DNA of 64,000 bases from Stratiolaelaps scimitus (taxonomy: Eukaryota > Arthropoda > Arachnida > Mesostigmata > Laelapidae): positions 3,276,501 through 3,340,500 of the forward strand of contig JABWDB010000013.1 of NCBI GenBank assembly GCA_019614645.1, in the 5' to 3' direction. Position numbers and translations under genes: made by a program. Shown piece by piece: positions 25,979-38,121 of this stretch (position 1 is the first letter of the stretch; each line of letters begins with the position of its first letter). The notes under the pieces are model-generated. The model ran no database searches. It was not told the DNA's origin and saw only the letters and a program-made list of their open reading frames with translations.

Positions 25979-26159
25979 GCTGGCCTATATGGTGGCACTA
26001 GACAAACTATGTCGCCGATTGCAAACTGCGTCACCGACGCGTAGGTGCACGGGTTCGATCATCGCCGTTGCACATTTACCATTTGGGGGTCTGTCTTACG
26101 AAGCAAAGCGAAATTGGTACCGTGGACGTTAAATGTTGGCTGACAGTTAGCCCGAAAAA
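25979..26159 (+). repeat. SINE family A, copy 1
   Basis: tRNA-derived head with a box A-like TGGCCTATATGG at 25981-25992 and box B GGGTTCGATCA at 26051-26061. Next comes the family body (GTTGCACATTT, then GTCTGTCTTACGAAGCAAAG, then GGACGTTAAATGTTGGCTG). It ends in the hairpin tail GGCTGA-CAG-TTAGCC, CG and a short A-run. Boxes A and B would form an internal RNA polymerase III promoter. The body is shared with 59958-60108 and 63167-63334. Confidence 0.75.
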
Positions 26160-27666
26160 GTTTAGACAAACGGTGTCTATTCTAGTTATTTTCTCGATCT
26201 AGAAGAGCTATTTGATCATTGTTTAACTGTGAAATCTCATCTGGGTGCCGCGGGACATACGCGGACCCCGTTTCATATTGAAGAACGCGGTAGCGGTTGG
26301 TAATGACAGATCCATTGGCATTCTTCTGGCATTGACGGCCACCTGATCCTTTGGAAAACCCGGATTTTTTCTTTATTTTTCCGTAAAATTTGAAATCGTT
26401 GAGAGAAACGGAAGATATCGGAGAAAATAAGTGTTGTAAGCATGCTCAAATTAATTGCAAGGTGGCCATATGGAAGTTATTAATGAACCTCCCCTAACGT
26501 TTTCGAATCGTTCTGTTATCGAATCCAGTTCTGTCCCTGGTTTAGGAAACAATTCGATGTTTATATCTGACTAATATCGGCGAACGAATGCACAGAAAAA
26601 TCAAATAACACGGGTAATCGCCTGATGTATCGTCAACGTGCTCTAATAAATGACCTTCAAACATTGATGTTAGCATGAAACAGTGTAAAGTGTTATTAGT
26701 ATACGTAGTGGCGCCCACAAATATGCATCTGTCAACGTATTTGACTATTCTTGTAATTCGATTCGCCATTCTTGAGAATTGCCACAATCAAGCGAATGGC
26801 ATCTATTAACGTCAAATTCTCTGCAGAACTTGAGCACGAACCGGAATATTGCTCCTTCTACCATATACACGCACACGCGCACTTTTACTGTCATGTAATC
26901 CATTAGGTAACCTGCACCTCGGTGATTTCTGCCAGGTAGTTAGGTTCAAAAGCTGGTCTGCCTGTTTAATCACGTTATACAATATCATACCATCAAAAAA
27001 AATTATATATATATAATATATTAATCTCATCAACCTTTTCATTTGTAGCCAGACCTCTCACTTCCAATCGATCGGGTCGCGAAGCACCTCAGCTTTATTT
27101 ACAGCGAGAGCCACGTTGGAAGGTCCTCGCTGGCGATGACTGACAATTGACATCCATATTGTACACTAGCCTTGATGGACGATACATGAGTGTACACTGG
27201 ATTTCCAGGTTAACTGAGGCATTCGCTATTGACTTTTAGTAGTGTGGAATATGCACCTAAGCTCGAACTAGAAATTATGTGAGGCACAATGATGTATTAC
27301 ATATTATAATAGGTACCATGTGCCACGGCGCTTACAGGAACTTGTCGAATCACTGTATATATATTGATAGCGTAATCACGGTAATCAGGACAGCCCATAT
27401 GAGATATATTCACTTAACCGCCGGAAACTCCAGCATAAGGCGTTCGGGCAGCCCAAATCGACCTAGTCAACTTCTTAACACTCATTTAAATATCTGTCCG
27501 CCTTTAACAGCCCGTTTAGCGTCTTCCTTCTTTAGCATATACACCAGCTATGCATCGATTGGTGTATTACGCTATCACGCGCACTGCGGATAAAACATCA
27601 AAACTATGACAGTTACAAGCTCTTCCCTACGGCAGCGGCGGATGTCACTTCCCCAAAATCACGGTG
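26160..27666. other. No gene recognised; AT-rich
   Basis: AT-rich sequence with a short AT run near 27004-27017. No domain or dispersed repeat identified. Confidence 0.4.
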
Positions 27667-27768
27667 GCCCTATAAGAACCTTTTTTTCATGAGGGAAAGA
27701 AATTTTCTTCAAACCATTGGGCACATACAAATCGAAACTATAGCCAATTGTCTGCCCTATAAGAACCT
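27667..27768 (-). repeat. Short retroinsertion flanked by a 15 bp direct repeat
   Basis: GCCCTATAAGAACCT occurs perfectly at 27667-27681 and 27754-27768. The 72 bases between start with a T-run on the plus strand, that is, they end in a short A-tail on the minus strand. The insert body has no match that I can see in this window. The structure fits a target-primed retroinsertion of an unidentified RNA. Confidence 0.6.
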
Positions 27769-28280
27769 AAGGACTTGCAACGGCACGTCAGCATCGGTCA
27801 ATATACCGCTAAAACTGCCATCGACACGCAATTAATTTCAAATGACGGTTGAGCATGATTGTTGCGGAACATGACAACGCACTGGTATAGGCACTGCCAA
27901 TGGCAGCTGCCGATGAGTTATTTATAGTACTCTTGTTATATCTCTCAAAAGGTATGAGATGGTTAAATAACCGTAGATCGACGCTGAGAAATGTTTACAA
28001 CTGCTTACTGAACAAGGTATTCCGCTCTTCATGATTCAGGAGAAATCCGATTTTTTTTTATTTCTTCCCGGTTGTCATTGTATTTGCGAGTGTTTTCAGT
28101 TATCTTGTCCTCTATGGAACCCCGCGCATAAGTTCAATTAAAATTTAATTTTGTTCAGTACACAAACCACAGTCTATATGTCTTCTTCATAATTCGCTCT
28201 TATTATTCTTTTTCCTCTTCTCATTATTATCATCAGTCAGTATTGTTATTGTGAATGCCCGATCCGTCGCTCCGCATTTA
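27769..28280. other. No gene recognised; AT-rich
   Basis: AT-rich, with TTATTATT-like stretches near 28199-28232. Confidence 0.4.
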
Positions 28281-29560
28281 TCGCACGACTACTCAGCTTA
28301 GACCAAGAGCGTGCATCTGGCACACGCTTCGTGAGCTCTACTGCCCTGATATTCGTCTATGATCTCGCCAAAGGCCTCCCTGGTGTGTTGCAAGCCACCG
28401 CACACTGCTCGGCTGCTACTCTAGCTGACAAGGGTAACGGTAGAAGAGGAGAAAGATGCAGCACGAACCCCAGTGGCAAGAAGAAACTGCAGCCGAATCG
28501 TTTGCTTGGCTACCCCACCACTCATTCGTTCTTCCGTTCCAGCGTCCAACGTTCGTCGTTTTCCCACGGCCGGCGGGGTTCCCTCGTGCGCCCTCCCCCG
28601 TTTCGTTCTACATCGCCCTCTTGAGATGTCGCACAAGCGGAAGGAGAGAGAGAGACTCCGTGCCGTCAAGCAATTTGCTTCGGCAGATGTCGCTGTGCAG
28701 CAGAATTCGAGCGTGGCGGGTCGGCGAGCGGGCGGGCGTGCAGGAATCTTCCCGCCGTCTAGATTGGGCTGGGGGCCTCGGCGTCCGGGGGCGTTCGGGT
28801 GAGGGCCCCGATATGCGGGAAGCTCTGGCTGAGCAACGCGCATTCGCCCCGGCTGCGAACGCTACGGGTTGGTGGTGGTGGTCGTGGTCGTCGTAGTTGT
28901 AGTAGTAATAGCAGCAGCAGCAGCAGCGGAGTAGTTCCTGCTGCCGCTGCTATCCCATTGTAGTCGTTTGGGGAGAACGAGGAGGAGTTCATAGAGAATT
29001 GCTGGCATCATAGGGGCTAGGCGGGGCGTAACAGACCGTACACTGGAAGCGTTCCACATACACTGATAGGGGTTTGGACAGCCCTCGATGCGCGGATCGC
29101 TCCGCTGTCTCTCTCTCTCTCTCTCCGCCTCCTTCGTTTTCTACTCCCCCTAAGGGTACTGCAGTTCTTGCTGGTACAGCAACAACAACAGCAACTACTA
29201 CTGTTACCACTACTGCACGAAGGCGAAACAGTGATAGAAAGAGATCGGTAGAACGACAAGGATAGCGCGCAGCGGGGGGGGGGGGGGGGAGGCAGCGCGC
29301 GAGGTATTTGGTCCCATCTCTCTGTTCGGATCGACTCACGGAAAGGGAACCAACCACTTGAGTCGGCCGTGTCCTGGGCCTAAAAGCAGCAGTGGCAGAC
29401 GCCTGCTTCTTCGTCTTCTCGCTTTGCTGCATCCTACCGCGTCCTGAAGAAAAGCAGGACCAGCGGGACTGGTGGAGAGCGACCCGGCAACTAACATCAG
29501 CTGTCTCACTCCGACGACGAAGCATTTACTCAAGTAAAGAAGAATTCATCTTTGGTAAAA
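28281..29560. other. GC-rich block; no gene recognised
   Basis: Contains GGT/GTA/GCA triplet runs at about 28866-28926, a CT tract at about 29106-29124 and a 16-base G-run at 29274-29289. Overlapping frames up to 178 codons have biased composition and no recognised domain. Confidence 0.4.
29274..29289. repeat. G homopolymer
   Basis: Sixteen consecutive G. Such a run is prone to slippage and to sequencing error, so its length is uncertain. Confidence 0.9.
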
Positions 29561-29736
29561 TTACCTTCATCGCTACATTTCTCCCCGGATACCTCCCTCG
29601 GTGTTTCCGACACGCGCTATCATTTTACCCCCGCGGGCTGTTTATGGCAGTGGCTGACCGTAGATAACAGACGATACGTATGGTATAATAAACGGAAATA
29701 AGTTCATTCGAAACAAACTCGTAAGACGCATAGGCT

Positions 29737-29767
<31 letters not shown>

Positions 29768-30400
29768 AAACTTTGAAGACGTTATAGAGGATATTTTTGT
29801 TCGTTGTTGTGAGTAGAGGAGCGACTGGATTTTTTGTGATTCTTCCCACAGCCGGCATTTGGGTTCAAACCCGTTTTACAATATTCAACTTCTTCTTTTT
29901 AGTAGTACAAGCTATCTTTGAAACTGGTGCATGCGTCATAATTGGCGGGTCGGTCCAACGGCCTCTGGCAGAGAGACACTCACCTGGCTCGCCATTCGTA
30001 TAAGCACAGAGGTGTTTGCCAGCGACAGTGATGCGATAACAGGATGAGTTTCAAACTGACTTTCAACCCATTGTTACCAGTTACGCTGATATGATGACAC
30101 TAGAATGAAGAGAGGATTGAAGATTTTTGCTCGTCACACCTATCATTCGTTATGGGACAGAACCTATTCTGAGGTCATATAAATAGGAACGTGGTAGAGC
30201 CTGAAAGCCGGCGAGAGGGTGACAGCCCCAATCGGGGTCTCTTTGTGCCGGCGGTTGGCAACATTGCTCTCTATGTGACTTAAAATTTGCTTACCACCAG
30301 TACGAACCATTAATGAGCAGGATCCCACGCCACTGAGTATCCTCATCTACTCATCTCATCTATTCATTTGCTCGATACCACAACTACCATTACTACTACC
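29561..30400. other. No gene recognised; includes GA tract
   Basis: AT-leaning sequence with a GA tract at 29740-29767. A palindromic GGGTTCAAACCC near 29860 resembles a tRNA B box, but no acceptable A box precedes it. Confidence 0.4.
29740..29767. repeat. GA microsatellite
   Basis: About 13 AG units. Confidence 0.95.
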
Positions 30401-32221
30401 ACTACTACTTGACGCTAAGCATATGACGGCTGTCCGCTGTTACATCTTCGGCAGCCTTCTCTCGGGGCCCGGAAAGCGCCCGATCGGCGTGGTCAGCCGC
30501 TCGTTTAGTCGTGGCATCTCTTGCGTTCGCCCGTACACTCGTCACCTTACTTACGCTGCGTACTACATACACTTCTGTGTTGCAGAGGTGCGTCTTTAGC
30601 CATCGTCTCCGAACGACGGCTGGGTGAGCCCCGACCGATGCGAAACCGCGTGATAAGAGCGCCCTTGATGGTCGCGGCCCTAGCGACGACAAACTGCGCC
30701 TCCCTTGCCTATCCTAGCCTGGCTTGGCCTGGCCATCAAAGCGCCATTACTTATGTAGGGCTTAGAAGTGCAGGCAAAGCGGCAATGCAAGGGATGGCAA
30801 AGCGGTGCGGCTCCGACGGCGGCGGCGGCTGCTGCTGCTGCTTTTGCCCTCGCTTGCCCCGCTTAGACGGATGTGGGGAACATTCGGGGCCGCCCAGGGG
30901 CACCAACACCCAGCAGCTGCTGGCACTTCGTCTGCATGCAGGAGCCAGGGCACAGATGGCGTTGGGGCAGCTCGCCGATGGCTGGGCTGCTGCACTGTAT
31001 GCTCGAGCGAACGCCTCCACCGACGCCGAGGAGAAAGGACAGACGGATAGGACAGGAGAGGCAAGCCGCCATCCAGCTAGCGAGCAGGCCGAAGGCAGGC
31101 GAACGGGCCGGGACGGAACTTGCGCGAAGAAGGAACGCGGCAGGACTCATTTATGGAGGGCCAAAATGGCAGATATTTGAGGGTGGGGGGCCTGGGGTAT
31201 AGTCGGCGTAGTCTTTGCCCAAGCGACGCGGGGAAGAGAGATGACGGGGAAGAAAGCCGCAGAGATGCGGAAAACAAGAAACAGAGCGGGGATTCAGAAG
31301 TGGGAAGCCGAGTAGGGGAACTACGAGCGACGGACGGCTAGCTACTCGGGAAAATCCCGCGCGTTTGCCGCACGCACGGCCACACACTCCCGCACACACA
31401 CACACATCGAGACACACGGATAGTTCGTGCCGAAGCAGAGCAGAGGCCCGTGGAATGACAAGGATCTCGATTCGCCGCTATCCAACCAGCACTGTTCGTT
31501 CATACAAGGTTCGAACAACGATGTCGCGGCAAGTAGGAGCGAGAACGATGTCAAGCCGCGGCCAGGGGGGACGGCGGCGAGAGACGTGAGCTAGCAGCCT
31601 TCGAGAAGCAAGCGGCCCAACAGCCCCAACGCAAGGGCAGTAAAGGCGACGACGAAGACCTGTTGTGCCGAAAAACATCATCGTGTCATCGTCATTATGG
31701 AAATTAGCTGAGCGGCGGCAACGGTAGTGGCGGCTGCGAACAGCTACAGCGCGCGAGAGAGAGAGAGAGATACGCTTGAACCCTAGCGAAGGTTAGGCGA
31801 CACAGGAAAGCTGTCGACGCGCTTCAGGGCTCACACAAGTACCACTGCAACACTACCACGAGACAAGCGAGCTACCGAAGGTAGGTCATGGAGACAGAGT
31901 TAGGCACACGGAATACACAAGGCCAGACACTCTCACACACAAGCAGATACTCTAGGGACAGCACGATGATAGATCGATGGAACTGCTCCTTGTTTCAATC
32001 CTGATAAGGAATAAGAGTGGTTTGGAACGGTTCGACGTATCCGCCCAGATAGAGGCTGAGTGTGTCAGAGGCGCTCATCGAAACGCTGAACAGACACGAA
32101 ATACAAAACGCGCCATTTCGGTGATGATATTGCACGCGAATGTTTGTGGTAGAGGCTTGTCGCCTGTCGTTCCCTAGCGGTTACGACTATGAGGGCGAGG
32201 TCCCCTTATATCATATCGTGA
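30401..32221. other. GC-rich block, then mixed; no gene recognised
   Basis: GC-rich to about 31770, with GGC and CTG triplets near 30818-30842, a CA run at 31392-31405 and a GA tract at 31755-31770. A 219-codon plus frame (30521-31180) is alanine/arginine-rich with no known domain. Confidence 0.35.
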
Positions 32222-32285
32222 TAATTGCCTAGCGTGTCGTGCCTCGCTATTAGGGCATACGGTTCGAACCCGCCGCTCTTTAAAT
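32222..32285 (+). repeat. tRNA-like SINE head, isolated
   Basis: Box A-like TTGCCTAGCGTG at 32225-32236 and an exact box B GGTTCGAACCC at 32261-32271. The T stem pairs only partly and the cloverleaf is not convincing, so this is not a functional tRNA gene. It sits directly beyond the 3-prime end of the mariner at 32356-33340. It is probably a SINE head fragment. Confidence 0.45.
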
Positions 32286-32355
32286 GCCAATAACTTTTGA
32301 ACTAAATGAGGTAGAACAAAGATTTTTTGGTATGAGTTAGAGGTACTCTCCAGCT

Positions 32356-33230
32356 TTATTGACACCGATTCCAGCGCTCTGGGAGTTTTGAGATAGCCAA
32401 ATATTTACCATTTGCATTTCCATATATAATTTCATTATCTATTGCTTTTGTGAGTAAGTCGACGGTTGCATATGGAACCCCACCTATTGCCCTCTTTAAT
32501 GCATGGAAACAACCATAATCACATGGGCTTAAATCAGGAGAATATGGGGGTTGATGCCATCGCTCAATATTGTTCCCCAGGCCGTAATTTCAGCAGTGCG
32601 ATGAGGTCTTGCATTGTCGTCGAGTAACCACACTCGGTGCTGTCGATCCCCACGCAATTTGTTCATCAATCCTTTCAAGAAGCCGAGATATTGGGGAGCA
32701 TTGAGTTTTTCGTTTGCTGCTAATAATTCGTAATAGCAAACACCCTTGATATCCAGAGCGAGTATCATTAACACCTTTCGTCCGAATCTATCTGGCACTG
32801 CCACAGACGTTGCCGCTTCACCTTGTCGGAGCCACTGTTTTGCTTGGTCCTTCTCAGGGGGTCTATCCAGGCTAGCCCATGTCTATCGACACGGTGTGCT
32901 CTAAGCGACTGGTTTGTTGCGTATAAGTCTTCAAATTAAATGTCGAACACTCCACACGCATTTTCATCTGCTCAGCAGTCAGTATATGGGGAACTCATTT
33001 TGCATTGATTTTCTTCATCTTCAGTATATTGGTGATAATACTCTGACACGTTGACGAGGAATCCCAGTTTCAGCCGACAAAGACCTCATGGACCAAGCTC
33101 TGGTTTGCTCAAAAGCTGCCTTGATTCTGTTAATCCGTTCGTCCCTTGTCGCACCTGATTTCTGGCCCCCACCACGGTGGTCATCGGTGTCCATATCTCC
33201 ACTGTTAAATCGCTTGCACCAACTGTCTTA
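32356..33230 (-). pseudogene. Mariner transposase pseudogene
   Basis: All three catalytic aspartates can still be found. The first lies near 32885 (in VDRHGLAWID, the place of the usual TVDE-W motif). The second is in LLDDNARPH (about 32595-32628). The third is in YSPDLSPCDY (about 32508-32546). The last two lie in different frames; allowing for the frameshift their spacing is close to the D34D of mariners. At least three frame changes and an inserted perfect inverted repeat at 33223-33255 disable it. The longest intact piece is 32529-32804. Confidence 0.75.
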
Positions 33231-33255
33231 CTAGTTGCACCAACTAGTAAGACAG
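33223..33255. repeat. Perfect 15 bp inverted repeat inside the mariner
   Basis: CTGTCTTACTAGTTG, a CAC spacer, then CAACTAGTAAGACAG. It interrupts the mariner coding region just upstream of the WCKRF segment. TTGCACCAACT also occurs twice across it. This is the signature of a template-switch (quasi-palindrome) mutation rather than of a regulatory site. Confidence 0.7.
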
Positions 33256-33340
33256 AAAGTCTTACTACCATTCCATTATCCTGAAACGTGTTTGTCGACG
33301 TTATACTTAACTTAGTGTTTCTGCTGCTTGACAAAGCGTA

Positions 33341-34450
33341 CGCTTAGACCTGGTTCGAGATATCGGGACGTCGACGACAGGAATCGCGAAACGATTGCAT
33401 TAGCCCCGTGCGGTAGATAAACGTCTTTCCAACTACCAAACCTAAGCCTGCGCTCACCCACTCATAAAGGGTTTTCGCCGCTGTCCTGAAAAGAACAAAT
33501 TTCACACAGGTTCCCAATACCACGCTTGTTAACATTTTACAGAAGGTTTAAGCAAACATCGAACGGCGGCAAACTGTGGCCCTGTAAGCAGAAATCTTCT
33601 AGCGAAGAAAACGGTGTGTCGGAAGTTCATCTTCGTCAAAAACGAGCCCAACAGACATACATTATACGTGCCGGTGATGAAATAAAGGAAGTTCAAACAA
33701 CGAATCCTACCAAGAGGTGCCTCATGACACGCATACAGGTAATCCTATAACGTGGCACTACGGGCGGGTTGCATACGCTGTCAGCACCGTAGCTGTCGGA
33801 GATTTTTTAAGCTGCAATTCACAAAAAGAAGAAAGTTTCCTTGCCTCTTCTCCGACCTCCCTCTTATATATCTAATAACTATTCATGACAGGATTGGGCC
33901 AGCAATGGTGGATGCGCACAGGGCAGAGATTCAGAGGGACAGGTATACATAGAGAGAGAACGAGAGAGAGCCAGAGAAGTTAACGCGGCGGTGAACAGCG
34001 ACTCCGTGACTGACCCAGCAGTGGGTGGTGGGTTATACGCTGTGAGCCGAATGTCGATGGGAGGGTTTTTCGGTGACGCTCCCGCAAAAGTTTCGCATTG
34101 GAGACGGATGAGTTCCTCAAGAAGTCCTTCCCCTTGGAGTAATGGAAAATCACGCCACACAAGCGGTCGCGTTGGTGTATGCCTCGCTGGGTGCGATGTT
34201 CCTTGGGGCGCACGCACGACGAAGCAGGGTTCGACGCGGGTTCCCCGACATTCATAAATTTGTGCGAACGCAGGATGTATCACGGGAATGGAACAGTGAC
34301 GGTGGCAATAAACAGAACTCCCATAAAATATCAACCCGCTACCAAACACAGCAGGGATTATTACCTACTGTCTGTAGGGGACAAAAAATTGAAGAATATG
34401 CAACACGCGTATCGACGTATAAGTAGAGAAAGATTGCTAGGCAGTTCTTA
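33341..34450. other. No gene recognised
   Basis: Mixed composition. A GA-rich tract lies at about 33951-33969. The overlapping frames at 33879-34349 (minus) and 33991-34257 (plus) match nothing I know. Confidence 0.4.
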
Positions 34451-36840
34451 GATAGTGCCACAGTGGCTGTCCATCTGCATAGCCATCAGCAGGTGGCTAA
34501 AGCATAGCAACAATATTTGGACCTTTTGTTTTGGTGCCTTCTTCGCTTCATCATTGTGCATCTCTCTTTGTATTTTGAAACTGTGCAGACTCAGTGCGAC
34601 ATGCAACTAACATCACGCCGAGACGGCTTGGTGTCTAGGATGATCGTGTACAAGGCACGGGTGCGAACCGCCGCCAGGTGATTTATTCTCATTTGTTGAC
34701 CCCCCAAGAATAGTGATTCTTCCTATGCCAACGTGGAGGCCGCACGTGGCCGCGCGTCGACCTATTTTCAAGATCGGAAACGGTCCAGGGCTTATATTTC
34801 TGCAATAGGGCTACTACTACTACTACTACTAGTTAGGCTTGCTATGATACTTATCTTCTATTCAGGCCCATTGCGGACAGGCACAAACCTTGGCAGCTAA
34901 GCAAACAATACTATCAAACCTGTAAACCCTTCGCAAGCATAGTGGTGCAAGTAAATAAATATACAAATAAACAACTCGTTGTATTAAACCAGCTCATGTG
35001 TTAAAAATCAATGTTGCATTTTTAAAGGTAAAACCAACATTTCACAAGTAGCCATTATACTATGGGCAATTACTTATGTACCAGTATACGAAAATATCCA
35101 CACACATCTCATCTTAATGTTGTCTTGCTACAAAGGTAATTATTCTAATCAAGCGCCTCCGACGCTAAAGGATCATTGACACGTCGTAAATCTCTTCTCC
35201 GGCATGAATCACCTGCTTCTCTATAAAATATCACTTCACCTCAGTCAGGGACGGCGGATATCGTCATGCCAATGTGCCCCACTTGACCGACTCGCGCGAT
35301 CGCTTCGTGTCTCTGAACGACTTTAATCACTATCACTAGCAACAGGAACGTTTGAGATACCATGGTTTCCACCATCTTATCACCACCGCGCTTGTATCGT
35401 GGGCGCAACCATTGTCGTACAATGTTAACGCTAAATGATTGTATGATACTTCACTTGAACTAGTCTTATGGTGGTTGGTCAGTGTACAAGGTCAGACTGA
35501 GTAGATGCTTCTCGTTTCGAACCTGTTCGTGAATTTATTCGTGTTGTGATTGGTTTGTTTGAAATGATCCATTGCTGCTTCAAATGTATCAATATCATTC
35601 ATTCGATCAATAGTTCCCCCATATGAAACACATGCAACAATATTTCAAGAGGGTCCAGGTGATTCTGGACCTTAAACAGTTAAGGTGACTAGGTTGAATT
35701 CATTCGAAAGGGTTGGCCTCGACGTGCCTGCGGTCGATTATTGTTGGTCGATTGCTGCGTCGCGTTTGGTCCAGTCAGATAAATAGCCTTCAAATATATT
35801 CAAGCATCCCTGTTTTTACAGCTTATAAACGTTTGATTGTTTCATGTAGATCTAGATTAGTTGATCTACACATGAATTCTGCCCGTTTTTAACCAGCTTC
35901 CTAATTCCGCTGTTGCAGTCACCGAGATTGAGCGATTATTTCTAATATATAATATCTAATTCACAATTAGTAGATAGTCTCTCTTTGTAGTTCTTCTTCT
36001 TCTAACTCTCAACGTAAACTTATCGGGAAAGTTAAGCCCATGAAGGGCTCGCAGGCGAAATGCGCCGACCGACACCGCTTCCTTAAGTGCCTGTGAATAA
36101 GCAGCTTGTACCAGACGTGTGCTCACCTCTCGAACGATTCTTCGTCAACAAATCAACAAGAAACATAACCGGACGTCGTAGTTAGGCCAACGAAGAGCTG
36201 GTCTTCAAAGAAAATCGATTCTATCTTTTCTACGGCCGCTTACCGCGAAAGTAAAGTTCGCATTAATATTCGATCAGACGTTGACGTAAAGGGTTTGCCT
36301 TTACTGTGTCTCTCGTCCCAATGAAGAAACACAATGCAAACAAACTTATGATCCCCATGAAACAAATCGATTCGTCATTTTTCGACACACGTTACCGAGT
36401 ATGTTTAGGTGGCGAACAAAACAATGAGTCTCTCTTCATCCGATACTCCTCAAGATCGTGTCGAATGTTCTTCTCCTCACATTAATCGAAGGCTATGTAT
36501 AATATATCACATGAGCTAATTGTACGCATTGCCTTTAAATAACTCGCCAGATAGGATAGCGACCCCGACGTAAGCTGACTGCAAGATAGAGGCATTCGGA
36601 CGGTTTGATATAAACGTGTAACAGTCTCTCTGCTTCAGTATGCGATTGAGAGGTATATCACACTTGCCACACATGTACCTTGGTAGTTGTGAAAATTTTC
36701 CTCCGAGCCGCCTGGTTCGTCATCGTGCCACTTCTGCGATCAGTGCTACCGAAATGAAGCCACGGGCTAACGTGAATTCGTATCGCGTTAGTCTGTCGCT
36801 TCTTCCTCCTTCATTTCTTGACGAGAGAGAGAGGGGAAGG
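34451..36840. other. Long AT-rich stretch; no gene recognised
   Basis: Contains a CTA triplet run at 34811-34831 and an imperfect tRNA B box (GGGTGCGAACCGCC) near 34660. GCAATTACTTATGTACCA at 35066-35083 resembles an inverted mariner terminus. An imperfect stem of TTCATGTAGATC with GATCTACA-CATGAA lies near 35842-35878. There is no open frame of useful length over about 2 kb. Confidence 0.45.
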
Positions 36841-37900
36841 GTACAGATCCTGTAGGTAGTGATCCGGTGCAACCTCATCGAATTCGTGTTCGACGCTATC
36901 ATCGTTTCTGTCTAGATTTCTGCCGTCGACCTGGACGACGGAAGAGGCTTAATCACATCGCAGGCCGCTCGGTAGCTGCTCTACTTCGGGCGACTCGTTG
37001 TGCTGCTGCCGTCTGCAGAGTAGTAGCAGTAGCAGTACTGTTGAGCAACCAGTGACGGCAATAGGATAGCTGAGTGATCGGGTCGGACGCTGATCTGACG
37101 GGCTGGCTGTGACTGAGCGCGTCTGTGACTCTCGGGTAAGCTAGTGAGAGCAAGTTAGTGTCCGTGTGGGGGTATGTGTCTCGCACCCCCGGTGGTGCTG
37201 GCAGCCCCCCGCCCCCCATGACCAGGAAGCAGGCGGTGAGGAATGGAATGCTCGTGGGCTCGACGCTGGCTCGATCGTTCGTTTGCTCCGTGGCTCATTC
37301 GACGTTCGTTCGACCGAAGAGGCGGTGCAGGCCGAAGCAAGCGTACCCCACTTGGCATCTGCCTACCACACCCGCCGCAGGGTATTTACGTTAGCTAGCT
37401 ACAGACCTTCGCCACCCTCTGCCACAGAGCCACAAGCAGTAGCTGCTGCTGCTGCTGCTACTGGCCACGCCGTAGCCGTCGTCCCGCCAGCCTGGCGATC
37501 CGTGATACAGCAGCAGCAGCGGCGGCAACCGACGAGACGACGATGCCCCTCGTCGAACCCTCAAACTCCCGAACGCCACCGGCACCGCCGCCGACGTTAT
37601 ACCGCGCTACTCGCCAGGCTCGTTCTCTTCCAATTGTCCCGAAGAGCGTTGCATCGCCATCGTCGTTCATTCCCTGGCTGCCAGCCACTCGGCAGCAGCA
37701 GCAGCAGCAGCAGCAGCAGCGGTGGAGTGCCCCGACACTGACGCTAGCCAGCAGTTCAGCGGTAGCCGGGACCATCGACAGCGGAAGAGAAAACCAGCAG
37801 CTCCAGTTATCTAATTCGGCTGTGCGCCAGTTCGCCAGCGTAACCACGCGCGGCTAGAAGAGATGTAGCTAGGAAGACGAGCAGCGGAAATGCACAGGAT
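36841..37900. other. GC-rich block with CAG runs; no gene recognised
   Basis: CAG/CTG runs at about 37443-37459, 37507-37521 and 37692-37720. Overlapping frames up to 191 codons are low-complexity. Confidence 0.4.
37692..37720. repeat. CAG microsatellite
   Basis: About nine uninterrupted GCA/CAG units, among the longest CAG runs in the window. Confidence 0.95.
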
Positions 37901-38024
37901 GCCTAGATAACCAAGTATACAGAGAAAAAGAAGCAAGCGAACAGATGAGCAGTTGCCAAGAGTTTCAGTGACACCTACCAAAAACACTGAATAGCTTGGT
38001 TTAGATATGTACGTAAATGGCACA

Positions 38025-38045
38025 TTATTATTATTATTATTATTA
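38025..38045. repeat. ATT microsatellite
   Basis: About seven ATT units, followed by more imperfect ATT-rich sequence to about 38090. Confidence 0.9.
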
Positions 38046-38121
38046 TAAGGATAATTGCGATTATTATTAGTAATTATTATTACAATTTCAATTTATACGT
38101 AGCGGTCTGGGTAAATGGCAA

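Larger units (their letters stand above)
32356..33340 (-). mobile_element. Mariner element (decayed, nearly full coding length)
   Basis: The minus strand carries most of a mariner transposase in order, spread over several frames. These are a WCKRFNSGDMDTDDHRGGG segment near 33150-33215, a helix-turn-helix TRAWSMRSLSAETGIP near 33060-33110, then PEKDQAKQWLRQGEA, DRFGRKVLMILALDIKG, DDNARPH, YSPDLSPCDYGCF and KLPERWNRC, ending at a stop near 32356. Terminal inverted repeats were not found, so the outer limits are approximate. It is on the opposite strand to the mariner at 7944 and belongs to a different lineage, judging from its motifs. Confidence 0.8.

Noticed and set aside
29845..29890. Possible tRNA from GGGTTCAAACCC
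   Set aside because: The motif is a short palindrome with no A box at the right distance and no related copy in the window.
30521..31180. 219-codon frame in a GC-rich block
   Set aside because: Overlapped by several equally open frames on both strands; composition follows the base bias and no domain is visible.
35842..35878. Small stem (TTCATGTAGATC with GATCTACA-CATGAA) as a microRNA hairpin
   Set aside because: The stem is about 12 bp with a short loop, too small for a microRNA precursor.
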